From: an uncultured Desulfobacter sp.
GTDB taxonomy: Bacteria > Desulfobacterota > Desulfobacteria > Desulfobacterales > Desulfobacteraceae
DNA length: 64,000 nt
Direction of reading: 5' to 3'
Assembly (NCBI RefSeq): GCF_963665355.1
Contig: NZ_OY762229.1
Location: forward strand, 620,001-684,000
The notes beneath the pieces are model-generated. The model had not been told where the DNA came from, did not search any database, and worked only from the letters and a program-made list of their open reading frames with translations. Positions 26,028 to 35,093 of this stretch are shown here, one piece after another (within the stretch, counting starts at the first letter, position 1; the number at the start of each line of letters is the position of its first letter). Position numbers and translations under genes: made by a program.

Positions 26028-26642
26028 TTATCTTCCCCGTAATTCCCAAATCCCATGAGGAGAACCTGATTTTAAGGCACCTTCCCGAACCATGAAACCA
26101 CGTTCTTTTGTTATATTTAGAATCCATTGTTCGGTGCCGTTTTTTTTAATCCGGTCATTTTTCTTGAACTTTCCATCCAGATTGCGCTGAATTATCTCAA
26201 CAATTTCCTTCTTTCTTCCTTGTCCACCCAGCTCCCGCAACGCCTTTCGAATCTCCTTTTGCAAAATCGCAGGCGATGTCTCAAGCACATATCTTTTCTT
26301 GAGCCTTCGGGTTGTTGCGGCTTGCCCTTTTTTCGACAGCATTATCCTCAGCCCGTCGAGGAGTGTAGAAAGACGGATTTCCAAACCCTGAAGCTGTTGA
26401 ATGATTTTTTCCTGATCATGAACAGCTAACGACAGGGTGCTTTTCAGCCGCCGGAGTTCCTCCGGAACATCCACATCTTTTTCAGCCAACGCCTCAATGG
26501 CCCTGGTCACCTCTGCCAATTTTGCGGAGTTGGCATCATAATTGTTAAATTCAACGCTGCCGGAAATTTCTTTTATCACCTTTTCAAGGATATCAATTAC
26601 CTTACCCGGATGGTCAATGTATTTTTTCAGATAAGAAGCCAT
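26028..26642 (-). CDS. Coiled-coil adaptor with C-terminal winged-helix-like domain
   Basis: 204 residues. The N-half is a coiled coil with VDVPEELRRLKSTLSLAV, similar to the RAMA adaptor at 21891. Residues about 125-200 look like a helix-turn-helix unit (LQKEIRKALRELGG, KKEIVEIIQRNL) ending GSPHGIWELRG, the beta-wing ending typical of Mrr-N/winged-helix domains. It probably binds DNA or links system subunits. It sits between the 59-residue small gene (five-base gap) and DndD (abutting). Confidence 0.7.
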   Translation of the reverse strand: MASYLKKYIDHPGKVIDILEKVIKEISGSVEFNNYDANSAKLAEVTRAIEALAEKDVDVPEELRRLKSTLSLAVHDQEKIIQQLQGLEIRLSTLLDGLRIMLSKKGQAATTRRLKKRYVLETSPAILQKEIRKALRELGGQGRKKEIVEIIQRNLDGKFKKNDRIKKNGTEQWILNITKERGFMVREGALKSGSPHGIWELRGR

Positions 26643-26647
26643 TTATT

Positions 26648-26827
26648 TCAGCTCCCTTTTTTTTCCAGAACGATTTTTTTCAATGCCGCATAAATACCGG
26701 TGCGCCGCTCCTTGAATTCATACTCCCGTACGGTTAACAGCAGCTTGACCACCTTTTCAACACTGACATCATGTTGGATACACAGTTCTTCCAGCAGGTC
26801 TTTATCCTGTTTCGACAAATTGATCAT
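26648..26827 (-). CDS. DNA modification system-associated small protein
   Basis: 59 residues: starts MINLSKQDKDLLEELC, middle VEKVVKLLLTVREYEFKERR, ends KKIVLEKKGS. A short helical protein of this kind is repeatedly found next to DndD-type and methylase genes and carries the generic name 'DNA modification system-associated small protein'; I rely on memory for that. It starts two bases after the DUF1016 stop and ends five bases before the next gene, which supports it as real despite its size. Confidence 0.75.
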   Translation of the reverse strand: MINLSKQDKDLLEELCIQHDVSVEKVVKLLLTVREYEFKERRTGIYAALKKIVLEKKGS

Positions 26828-26829
26828 AA

Positions 26830-27936
26830 TTAATTGGCCTCCTCTAAACGTCGGCGTTCCCGGTGAAGCTCTCTTTCTAATTCTTCCTCGCTGGGCAGGT
26901 AGGTCACATACTTTGCCGCAAATAATTGTTTGCTCTCATTTAAAACCGAGTACCGGGCCACGGCTTCATTTTTTTCAGAACACAGGATCAGTCCGATGGT
27001 GGGGTAATCGCCCTCAACCTTATAATTGGCCTCAAACATCCGGACATAGCCGTCCATCTGCCCGATATCCTGATAGGTCAGCTTCCCGATTTTCAGATCA
27101 ATCAGTAAAAAGCATTTCAGGTGAAAATTGTAAAACACCAGATCAATGTAAAAATCTTCATCCTCAAACCGCATCCTTTTTTGCCGGGCCACAAATGAAA
27201 AGCCTTTGCCAAGCTCCAGCAAAAATTGCTGCAAATTGGTGATAATGGCTGTTTCCAGAGTGGATTCGTGAATTTGTTCTGCGTCGGGCAGGTTTAAAAA
27301 TTCCAGAACATAAGGGTCTTTTAAAACATTCGTTACATCAAGGGGCCCGGCCGCCTCCTGCCTGGCCTGGACCAGCATCCCTTTTTTATCCTTGCTGGCC
27401 AGAATCCGTTCGTAAAACAAGGAGTTGATCTGCCGTTCCAGTTGCCGCCGGCTCCAGGTGCCGGCCAGGGCTTCTTTTTCGTAAAACTGCCGGGCTTTTT
27501 CATTTTCAACCCGCATCAGCACCCGGTAGTGGGACCAGCTTAAATCCGGGTGAAAGCCGTTATCCGGTCCCAATTGGTCACCCACCGGGTGACCTGTTGC
27601 AGGCAATTTGAATTGGTCACCCGGTGGGTGACCAATTGAGGATAGTCGGTCCGGGTAGACTTGGTAAAAGGATCTGAAGTATTTCAAGTTGGTGGTGGAA
27701 AAGCCCTTACCGTATCGGGCCTGTAGTTTTTCCGAAAGCTGTTCCAGCAGCTTTTGACCGTATTGTGCCCTTTTTTCCCCAGCCTGAAGTGCCTCAAAAA
27801 TTTCTCTGCCGATATGCCAGTAGGCTGAAACGATTTGGGAATTTACGGTGCGAACGATTCTATACCGGGACTGGTCCAGGATGGCGGAAATCCGGTCAAA
27901 CAGAGGGTCAAAGGTGAATTCATTTTTTTCGCTCAT
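26830..27936 (-). CDS. DUF1016/YhcG-type PD-(D/E)XK nuclease
   Basis: 368 residues. The N-terminal DUF1016 helix bundle (about 15-165, with AYWHIGREI, YGQKLLEQLSEKL and FSTTNLKYFRSFY) precedes a PD-(D/E)XK nuclease core (about 215-345): YIDLVFYNFHLKCFLLIDLK carries the Asp and D-x-K residues and GQMDGYV follows. Between them is a low-complexity insert coded by palindromic DNA (GHPPGDQFKLPATGHPVGDQ). Family members often neighbour Type I methylase and specificity genes. Here no hsdR gene is present, so this protein and the nuclease head of the methylase are candidate cleavage components. Its start overlaps the hsdS stop (ATGA). Confidence 0.88.
   Translation of the reverse strand: MSEKNEFTFDPLFDRISAILDQSRYRIVRTVNSQIVSAYWHIGREIFEALQAGEKRAQYGQKLLEQLSEKLQARYGKGFSTTNLKYFRSFYQVYPDRLSSIGHPPGDQFKLPATGHPVGDQLGPDNGFHPDLSWSHYRVLMRVENEKARQFYEKEALAGTWSRRQLERQINSLFYERILASKDKKGMLVQARQEAAGPLDVTNVLKDPYVLEFLNLPDAEQIHESTLETAIITNLQQFLLELGKGFSFVARQKRMRFEDEDFYIDLVFYNFHLKCFLLIDLKIGKLTYQDIGQMDGYVRMFEANYKVEGDYPTIGLILCSEKNEAVARYSVLNESKQLFAAKYVTYLPSEEELERELHRERRRLEEAN
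27576..27637 (-). repeat. Paired palindromes inside the DUF1016 gene
   Basis: Two units of GGTCACCC-NNN-GGGTGACC (27576-27594 and 27615-27633), the second extended to AATTGG...CCAATT. They lie in frame and encode the similar peptides GHPPGDQ and GHPVGDQ between the two domains. They look like a small palindromic element inserted and duplicated in a tolerant linker. Confidence 0.75.
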
Positions 27937-29282
27937 GTTTGCCCCGCAGCCTGTTCAATGAGATCCTCCACCATTTGTGTAACTTGTTCAAGGAATTGTT
28001 TGGATTCCTCTTTAAGACGTAAAGACTCTTTCAATTTTTGTGAAATATATTCTTCTTTCGCAGTTTCAAGCCTTGGGATTACTATTTTGCCAACATCTTT
28101 AGGTGAGAGATGTCCGTTGGTTGACCCGGTGATCCACCGGCTGCACTGACTCTGACCAATTTGACTTTGCATAACAGCTAATAAATAAAATGGATTAATA
28201 TTGTTACATATTTCAAGCTTTAATAAGTCTCCACTAAAGGCAAGTTTTTCATATTGATTTACTATACCGATTTTTCCTATGGTTGCGCCGGTGATTGCCA
28301 GCAAAAGATTTCCACTTGTTGCAATCTGAGCCTCTTTTGTTGGAAAACAATAAGATTCTGCCACAAGTTCAATACCATCAATATCTTTGATACTTGCATA
28401 AGGCATTGTTCCCGAAGAATTAATTGGCATTTGCTTCCCTTTATCCATTGAAGATATTAACAGTCTAAGAAATGTATAATCCACATTTTTTTTCTTTAAG
28501 TGTTTTTCGTAAGCGATATAATTCGGGTTATAACACTGGGCATCTATTCTAAATGCACTTGAAATGTCACTAAAGCTTGTCTCATAATCCACAACGTCTT
28601 GAAATTTAATATCATACAGCCCAAATTCTTGTCCAATGACACCTTGTGCTTGATCATATAGTTCGTTAGATTTTTTTCTTGCAGCATATGATTTTTTTAA
28701 CAGTTTGCAGATCATTTCCTGCTGATATATATTTATTATCGGGATGATAAGACTCTCCAATATTTTTAAATTCACATGCCCCTGCACGCCTCCACTTGCA
28801 AAGCGAATTAATTGCTCGGAGCCGAATCTGGAATTTAAAAAGCTCAGGAAAAATCCTTTTGATATAATAGATTCTTGGATATCAATTATAATGATATCCG
28901 CAGAATTTATTGTGTCTTCATCTAAATAAATACTTGCCTTTCCAAATGAACCGCTCCTGGCAACCAGAATGTCGCCCTTATGAATTTGTGATTTCTTTAG
29001 CTTTTTATGAAATGCCGGCGTAATTTTGACACAATTATTTAAATTCAAAAAAAATTGATCAATTTGTTGAGTTTGTAATAATATTACCCCTTCTTGACAA
29101 TAGTTTTGCACCATACTGCCAACATGCCCAACATCAATTTTTTTTGAAATGCTCTTTAATTCTATATTCGCATTGTTTAATAATTGTCTTTCTATTTCTA
29201 TATAATCGGGCTTATAGAATTCAGAGTCCACTCTGCCATGTTTTAATTCTGTTAAAGCGACTTCACTCCAAACAGCCATCAC
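27933..29282 (-). CDS. hsdS: Type I restriction-modification specificity subunit HsdS
   Basis: 449 residues with two target-recognition halves: the first ends in FASGGVQGHVNLKILESLII and the second in WITGSTNGHLSPKDVGKIVI, each followed by a helical connector. HsdS decides the DNA sequence that the methylase modifies. The start is GTG 29282 or the next codon ATG, both overlapping the methylase stop (TGA). Its own stop overlaps the DUF1016 start. It is notably AT-richer than the flanking genes, as is usual for exchangeable specificity genes. Confidence 0.92.
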   Translation of the reverse strand: MMAVWSEVALTELKHGRVDSEFYKPDYIEIERQLLNNANIELKSISKKIDVGHVGSMVQNYCQEGVILLQTQQIDQFFLNLNNCVKITPAFHKKLKKSQIHKGDILVARSGSFGKASIYLDEDTINSADIIIIDIQESIISKGFFLSFLNSRFGSEQLIRFASGGVQGHVNLKILESLIIPIINIYQQEMICKLLKKSYAARKKSNELYDQAQGVIGQEFGLYDIKFQDVVDYETSFSDISSAFRIDAQCYNPNYIAYEKHLKKKNVDYTFLRLLISSMDKGKQMPINSSGTMPYASIKDIDGIELVAESYCFPTKEAQIATSGNLLLAITGATIGKIGIVNQYEKLAFSGDLLKLEICNNINPFYLLAVMQSQIGQSQCSRWITGSTNGHLSPKDVGKIVIPRLETAKEEYISQKLKESLRLKEESKQFLEQVTQMVEDLIEQAAGQT

Positions 29283-32023
29283 CCAACCCTCCAGAAATCA
29301 AGATCATGCTTCTGGGCAAAACGGACAAAGGCTTCGGCCACGCAAAGGCTTTCTTCCGGCAGGGCGGAAGCATCACTTAAATCATTATGCTTCAAACTGT
29401 AATTCACAAGATCCTGATCGATAAGCGGCTGGCCCGAAGCATCTTCCAGAATATTGCCGTCTGAATCCATCTGGTATTCATAATCCCCGGAATTGTTCTT
29501 CCCGCCCCGTTCGCTAACGGCCATGAAAATGGGGTAATCCAGTTTTTTGGCCACCTCTGCGTCGATCCAGCGTAATTTTAACCCTTCGATCATCTCTCCG
29601 TCTTCTATAGCCAGTTCCAGACGGCCTTTCAGGGTCAATCTCTTTTTAGCCTCTTCTGCAAGAACCAGATTTTTTTCCAGGGAGACAATCATGGCTTTAA
29701 GCTTTTTCCGGGTCTCTTTCTGCTCGGCCTTAAGCGTTTTTGTATCGGCTTTGAGTTTTTCTTTTATGGGCTTGAGTTCTTTGTTCAGATCTTTTTTGGT
29801 TCCTTCCCAATTTTGGGAGATCAAGTCGATTTCCTGAGCGGTTTTTTGATCCAGGGCTTCCAGGTCACTGTCCAGGTCCATCATCTGGGTTTTGGTTTTA
29901 AGAATTTCTTTTCTCAAGCCCGAGATCTGCTCCCCGGCCTGCTCAAGCTGGTCTTCAAGGTCCGGGGTCCCGTCAGCCGCTATGCCGAAACCCTGATCTT
30001 CTTCATCCATGGTGATTCCCAGATCTTCGGGTTCGGGATCTGAAAAATTTTCCTGAATCATCTCCATGACCTCTTCAGGAATCTCCTGTTCCGGGATATC
30101 TGTCTCATATACATGGGTCTGAATCAGGTCTTTGATTTGACTTGCATAGTCCGGACATGATGCCTGAACCTCCTGTTTGACCTTTTCAATTTCAGCCAGT
30201 TGCTGTTCGGTGTATTTCTGGACAAACAGAACGGAAGTTTTTGTGCCGGTATGGGGTTTGAATGTATTGGGATGGAGCCCCACCACCGCCAGAAGCCTTG
30301 CCTTTCTTAAAATCCACTCCCGGATAAAGGCAAGGGATGAGTTGTTGAATTTCCCTTGGGGCAGAACAATAGCCGCCCTGCCACCGGGTTTGAGAAATTT
30401 CATAATCCGTTCAATGAACAGGACATCCCGCTCCTCTTTGGCGGATTTATTTTTGGCCCGCTTTAGCGCCGGTTTGGCCAGATCATAATGTCCAAGCATG
30501 GCTTTGTCTTTCATTTCACCGGCAAAGGGAGGATTGGCAAGGACCACATTAAATTGAAGGTTGTCAAAATATTTCCAGGAGAGGTCATCGTCCTTTAAGA
30601 TTTTATCCTTGTCCTCCGGGTCAATGTTCCGGCTCAATAACTTGGCCTTGACCAGTTCCTGCATCAGGGTCTGGCCGGACATGGTTTCATGCCAGGTCTT
30701 GGGGTCCAGGCTGGACACATCCGGCCCGAAAATTTTGGTGTGGCCGTCTCCGGCAATGAGCATCAATGCCCGGGAGGTTTTGGCGGCCCGCTCTTCAAAA
30801 TCGACACCCCATAAATATTTTGACGCATATTTATGCATGCGCAACTCCCGGTCCGCATGGTTATCTGCCGGATAACACCACTCCATGGCATGGAGCAAAA
30901 AGCCTGCCGACCCGCAGGCCGGGTCCATCACATATTCTTTCTGGGTGGGATTGAGCATGCGCACGCACATTTCCACCACATGCCGGGGGGTAAAAAACTG
31001 CCCCTTTTTTTTTTTGGCCTCTGTGGGGAGCAGATATTCAAAGGCATCATCCATGATTCGCAGGTTTGATCCCATAAGCCGGACCCGCTCGATATTACCG
31101 ATGCAGACATGCAGATGACGTTTGGTCAGCTCAATGTTCTCGTTGTCCCGAAAAATCCCCGGCCACTCGTCACAAGCCTTACGAAACAGATTGTTGATCC
31201 GGTCATATGTGATTTCAGGATCCAGTGCTTTACAAAATTCCACCTCTTTACCCGGCCGGTTTTCATCCGCCTCTTTTTCATCCCAGATTTTGGCAAAAAT
31301 TAATTTGAAAATTTCGTTGAATTCATCTTTGCCGCTGTCCGCCAGAACCAGCTCTTCAAGACCCTGGATGATCTCCTTGAAGTTAAAGTGCCGCTCCAGG
31401 TGACCAAGGGTACGCCTGGCTTCCAACACATCCCTGGGTTGCTGGTTCCGCTTGGGAAGCTCGGATAAAGTATCATTAAAATCTTTGGGATATGGTCGGT
31501 AAAGGATTATTCGGTCGCTGATACTGCCGTTGGACCAAAGGCCCACCGGCGACCCTTCGGCATTCAGATAACTTTTAAGCTGCTCTATACCGTCTTTTCG
31601 TTTGGGCTTTTTAACTTCAACAATAATTTTAGGTGTCTGTTTCGAATTATCCGTATAAACAACGATATCCGCAGCTTTTGTTCCTTCTGTAGAACCGAAA
31701 TATACACTTTTTTCCAACTCAATCTCATCGGCCTGATAGCCATAGGTGTGAATCAGCTTATAAATCCAGAGCTGTCTCACAATCTCTTCAGGACAGGACT
31801 TTCCGCCTTCAGCAAATACCTGAATTTCCTCTTTCCCCGAAGCAAGGGGAACGAAGCTTTTTAAAAAATATTTTACCTTGCCGATATCCCTGCCGGCATC
31901 GGTTTGTTTGGGATAGATATCAATAATTTCTTCAAATGTTTTACCAAGAGTGTCAAATTCACTTAAGTCATACTTTGTCTTCGGGTCTTTAAATATTTTA
32001 TCAATCAGTTTTTTGGTGTCCAT
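29279..32023 (-). CDS. hsdM: HsdR-N nuclease domain fused to N6-adenine methylase (HsdM-like)
   Basis: 914 residues, much longer than plain HsdM. Residues about 80-190 match the Type I HsdR N-terminal nuclease fold (HSDR_N_2): EEIVRQLWIYKLIHTYGY, ADIVVYTD and IIVEVKKPKRKDG carry the PD-(D/E)XK residues. The methylase has MDPACGSAGFLL (motif I, near 365) and VVLANPPFAGEM (motif IV NPPF, near 505). Then a long coiled coil (about 690-790) precedes a C-terminal region of unknown function. The arrangement resembles Type IIG-like nuclease-methylases working with a separate HsdS. First gene of the island operon. Confidence 0.88.
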   Translation of the reverse strand: MDTKKLIDKIFKDPKTKYDLSEFDTLGKTFEEIIDIYPKQTDAGRDIGKVKYFLKSFVPLASGKEEIQVFAEGGKSCPEEIVRQLWIYKLIHTYGYQADEIELEKSVYFGSTEGTKAADIVVYTDNSKQTPKIIVEVKKPKRKDGIEQLKSYLNAEGSPVGLWSNGSISDRIILYRPYPKDFNDTLSELPKRNQQPRDVLEARRTLGHLERHFNFKEIIQGLEELVLADSGKDEFNEIFKLIFAKIWDEKEADENRPGKEVEFCKALDPEITYDRINNLFRKACDEWPGIFRDNENIELTKRHLHVCIGNIERVRLMGSNLRIMDDAFEYLLPTEAKKKKGQFFTPRHVVEMCVRMLNPTQKEYVMDPACGSAGFLLHAMEWCYPADNHADRELRMHKYASKYLWGVDFEERAAKTSRALMLIAGDGHTKIFGPDVSSLDPKTWHETMSGQTLMQELVKAKLLSRNIDPEDKDKILKDDDLSWKYFDNLQFNVVLANPPFAGEMKDKAMLGHYDLAKPALKRAKNKSAKEERDVLFIERIMKFLKPGGRAAIVLPQGKFNNSSLAFIREWILRKARLLAVVGLHPNTFKPHTGTKTSVLFVQKYTEQQLAEIEKVKQEVQASCPDYASQIKDLIQTHVYETDIPEQEIPEEVMEMIQENFSDPEPEDLGITMDEEDQGFGIAADGTPDLEDQLEQAGEQISGLRKEILKTKTQMMDLDSDLEALDQKTAQEIDLISQNWEGTKKDLNKELKPIKEKLKADTKTLKAEQKETRKKLKAMIVSLEKNLVLAEEAKKRLTLKGRLELAIEDGEMIEGLKLRWIDAEVAKKLDYPIFMAVSERGGKNNSGDYEYQMDSDGNILEDASGQPLIDQDLVNYSLKHNDLSDASALPEESLCVAEAFVRFAQKHDLDFWRVG

Positions 32024-32056
32024 TTATGTCGAAGTTCCAATCCGTAGAGAATTTGT

Positions 32057-32086
32057 ATTTTACTACCTATAATCAATTCAGGTCAA
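32057..32086 (-). promoter_or_regulatory. Candidate promoter of the defence island operon
   Basis: On the minus strand TTGACC (32086-32081), 18 bases, TAAAAT (32062-32057), about 35 bases before the methylase ATG. It fits a housekeeping promoter and is the only promoter-like site I find for the ten tightly spaced genes. Confidence 0.45.
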
Positions 32087-32126
32087 AAAACAAATAATAA
32101 ATGAGCAGCGCCTCAATTTTCAATGG

Positions 32127-32292
32127 TGATTATGATCTGGGAATTGCCATGGTGGCGCGTTTTCCGCCCCAGACCGGGGGAAAGATCCTTGTAAGCGCCA
32201 GAATCATATTCACGGCCAACAGCACAGAAGGGGATAAGGGGATTTTGCCATCATGCTGGCTGACTCCCGGCAGGGTACGGGGGTCAGCATCT
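32127..32292 (+). pseudogene. Decayed duplicate of the pat GNAT segment
   Basis: About 165 bases closely similar to 20780-20942 in pat, same orientation. The word GCGCCAGAATCATATTCACG is shared exactly and translation gives ARFPPQTGGKILVSARIIFT, against ATFPPQSGGKIIGSARIIFT in pat. A GATAAGGGG-like insertion shifts the frame before the ADSRQGTG part, and nothing of the remaining gene survives. It marks the right side of the 21.2-32.0 kb island as a direct repeat of the left flank. Confidence 0.85.
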
Positions 32293-32302
32293 AAAAATAG
32301 GT

Positions 32303-34939
32303 TCAAACACTATCTAATAATTTTCTCATGGTGTTAAGCAACTGGTGTGTATCCAAAGGCTTTTCAAGAAAGGCCTTGACACCGATTGCTTTGACCTCGG
32401 ACTTGGAAATGGTTTCATTAAAGCCGGAACATAGAATTATCGGCATATTTTTATTTTCCGACAAAATGGCTTTTGCCAGGGCAATCCCTGTGATCTTAGG
32501 CATCGTCATGTCTGTGATCACCAGATCAAAGTTGATATGACCATCCTGGTAGGCATCCAGGGCGCTTCGTCCATCACTAAACGTATGTACGGAATAACCG
32601 AATTTAGTAAGCAGCTCTTCAATCAAAGCCAGGATATCAGGTTCGTCATCCACCACCATGATGGTTTCTTTGCCTGATGCCACAGACATATCAATTCCTG
32701 TGTCACTTTCCGGGGATGAATCCTTTTTCGTTACCACTGGCAGATAAACGAAAAAGGAAGTCCCTTGTTCCGGGATACTTTCAATGAGGGAAAGGCCATT
32801 ATGCTCTTCGACAATGGCCCTGACCAGGGCAAGCCCCAATCCTGTGCCCGAGCCCATCCCTTTGGTTGTAAAATAGGGATCAAATGCCTTTTCAATGGTT
32901 TCCTTATTCATACCGTGGCCGGTATCTTCCACCACCAATTTTAAAAATGGGCCGGGCAGAGAATAATCTTTATTCTGGTGTTCCGGCGCAATGTGATCAA
33001 CTGTGGTCAAACTTACCGTCAAAGTCCCGCCGGATATCATCATTGCATGATAAGCGTTTGTGCACAGGTTCATGATCATCTGATGCATTTGGGATGGATC
33101 TGCATTCACCATATCTCGTGTTTCCACCCGGGTCACCATTTCGATGGTGGTGGGTATGGAAGATCTGAGAAGCTTAACTGCTTCTTTAACCACAAGATGC
33201 AGTTTCAACGGACTTTTTTCGTTGCCTGCCTGACGGCTGAAGGTCAGAATCTGTTTAACCAGGTCTGATGCCCGCTGGGCACCTTTAAGAATTTGATTCA
33301 GGTGATACGTAAGCTTCTCCGGGCTATCTGTGGTCATCAAAGCCAGTTGGGAATAACCGAAAATGCTGGACAAAATATTATTGAAATCGTGGGCAATTCC
33401 TCCGGCCAAAGTGCCGATGGCTTCCATTTTTTGTGATTTTTGCAATTGGATCAGAAGCTTGCGGCGTTCTTTTTCCACAAATTTGATCTCTGTAATATCT
33501 CTGCTTTCAGCGACAATAAACTCCACATCTTTGTCGTTGCATACAGGTTTCAAAGAGATGTCAACTTCTCTTATCTGTTTATCACCATCAATAAAAGTGG
33601 TCACAAGGCGAACCGCCTTCCCTGATGTCGCACTGTCCACAGCCAGTTTAATGTCCTGCCGGCACGTTTCATCATGCAGACACCAGGGACAGTCCCAGTA
33701 AGGCCGGTACAAAACATCAGTTGCCGCGCATTGGGAAAATGCAAGCTGGCTTTCATTGACATCTTCAAGAATCCCGTATGGAGAAAGAATAGATATCAGT
33801 TGAAAAGACTGGTTAAAATAAACCTGGCGCTTTAATTCATTGGCTTTAAGGGTGTCCTGGGCTGCACTGATTTCTTGACACTGATCATCTCGCCGATCAG
33901 GATATTTTCCTTTTTTTTCGATGGGTTTGGAGAGTAATCGAGACAATAGATAGATTAGACATACACACATCACAAGAAAAAATAAAATATCCAGGATAAC
34001 CAATGCATAGAATCTGCTTAAAGACGTGGCGCCCCCATCAACAGGACCTGTGACACCAATAATCCAATTGTATCGGGCAAGATATCTGAAAATGACCAGC
34101 TGCTCTCCTAAGGAGCTGTCCGGGGAAGACAACCCGGACGTTTTTATTTTTCCTGATTTTTCATTGATCATTTTTTTAACAACCCTGGAAAAAGCTTCGG
34201 GCTGTTCAAGCAGATTTTTCCCCTGCAGAAAAGGATGCATAACTGCATTCCCCGTTTCATCAACGATAAAGGCATACCCGTTTTTCTGAAATTTAAAAGC
34301 CGTTGTATAATTATTAATTTCGCTGATATCCACGAGGTGGGAAAAATCGTCTTTATACGCTGAAACACAGATAATCCAGTCAAGCGGTTTATAATAAGTT
34401 ATGAAAACAGCTTTCGGATATGTATCGTCCCCCTTGGAAATTTTTCCCCAGTTATACTCCAAATATCCATCTTTCATTCGCATCAATTTGTGAATAAAAT
34501 CAAGCCCGGAAATATTTTTCCCCCGAATTTGTTCGTCGGGATGTAAAATGACATCACCCATTGAATTGATGCAGTAGATATAGCCGCTTGCACCAATGGT
34601 CTGGGAAGTGACGATATCTTCTATGGTTTGCATTGCCTGGTGCTTGTCCATCAGACCGGATTGATATTTTGAATAAAAATAATCAACAATCTCAACATTT
34701 TTTTCAGCAATGGTTTTAAGCTTGTCTTTTATACCTATGCCTGCCGCTGTCCGGATCAAATCCTTGAGAAATGTTGCGCGCTGGTTAAGATCCTTTTCAA
34801 TACAGGCCTCAATCAGTTTTTGACTTTGAACATAGACCAGTGTTTTGGAGATTAATATGAAAGGCACAAAAATGATGAGAAACGAAATCAGCAGTTTGTT
34901 TCTGAATTTAAGATCCCGAATGTCGGCTAATGTGATCAA
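32303..34939 (-). CDS. Hybrid sensor histidine kinase with C-terminal receiver
   Basis: 878 residues. Membrane helices at about 17-38 and 305-330 enclose a Cache sensor (GASGYIYCINSMGDVILHPD, GYAFIVDETGNAVMHP). A PAS domain follows (about 375-500) with a cysteine group YWDCPWCLHDETC that might bind metal or sense redox. Then HisKA (GGIAHDFNNILSSIFGY), an HATPase (DTGHGMNKE, GMGSGTGLGLALV) and a receiver with Asp in LVITDMTMPKITG. No separate partner gene is adjacent. It is probably monocistronic, starting just outside the island. Confidence 0.9.
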   Translation of the reverse strand: MITLADIRDLKFRNKLLISFLIIFVPFILISKTLVYVQSQKLIEACIEKDLNQRATFLKDLIRTAAGIGIKDKLKTIAEKNVEIVDYFYSKYQSGLMDKHQAMQTIEDIVTSQTIGASGYIYCINSMGDVILHPDEQIRGKNISGLDFIHKLMRMKDGYLEYNWGKISKGDDTYPKAVFITYYKPLDWIICVSAYKDDFSHLVDISEINNYTTAFKFQKNGYAFIVDETGNAVMHPFLQGKNLLEQPEAFSRVVKKMINEKSGKIKTSGLSSPDSSLGEQLVIFRYLARYNWIIGVTGPVDGGATSLSRFYALVILDILFFLVMCVCLIYLLSRLLSKPIEKKGKYPDRRDDQCQEISAAQDTLKANELKRQVYFNQSFQLISILSPYGILEDVNESQLAFSQCAATDVLYRPYWDCPWCLHDETCRQDIKLAVDSATSGKAVRLVTTFIDGDKQIREVDISLKPVCNDKDVEFIVAESRDITEIKFVEKERRKLLIQLQKSQKMEAIGTLAGGIAHDFNNILSSIFGYSQLALMTTDSPEKLTYHLNQILKGAQRASDLVKQILTFSRQAGNEKSPLKLHLVVKEAVKLLRSSIPTTIEMVTRVETRDMVNADPSQMHQMIMNLCTNAYHAMMISGGTLTVSLTTVDHIAPEHQNKDYSLPGPFLKLVVEDTGHGMNKETIEKAFDPYFTTKGMGSGTGLGLALVRAIVEEHNGLSLIESIPEQGTSFFVYLPVVTKKDSSPESDTGIDMSVASGKETIMVVDDEPDILALIEELLTKFGYSVHTFSDGRSALDAYQDGHINFDLVITDMTMPKITGIALAKAILSENKNMPIILCSGFNETISKSEVKAIGVKAFLEKPLDTHQLLNTMRKLLDSV

Positions 34940-35093
34940 TGGTCGTGGCGAATCCCTTGGCCTGAATTATCGCATTATTAAAAAAGTCTAATATAAACTT
35001 AGATAAAAAGCCATAAAAATTGGAAAAGAAAAGTTTTGGGCAACCAGGGATGTTGCCAATGGGAAGAATGGGATTATTAAAAAGAGAAAAGGA

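Noticed and set aside
27576-27637. Possible CRISPR or recombination site
   Set aside because: Only two units, no spacer regularity and no cas genes; in frame inside a gene, so treated as a coding repeat.
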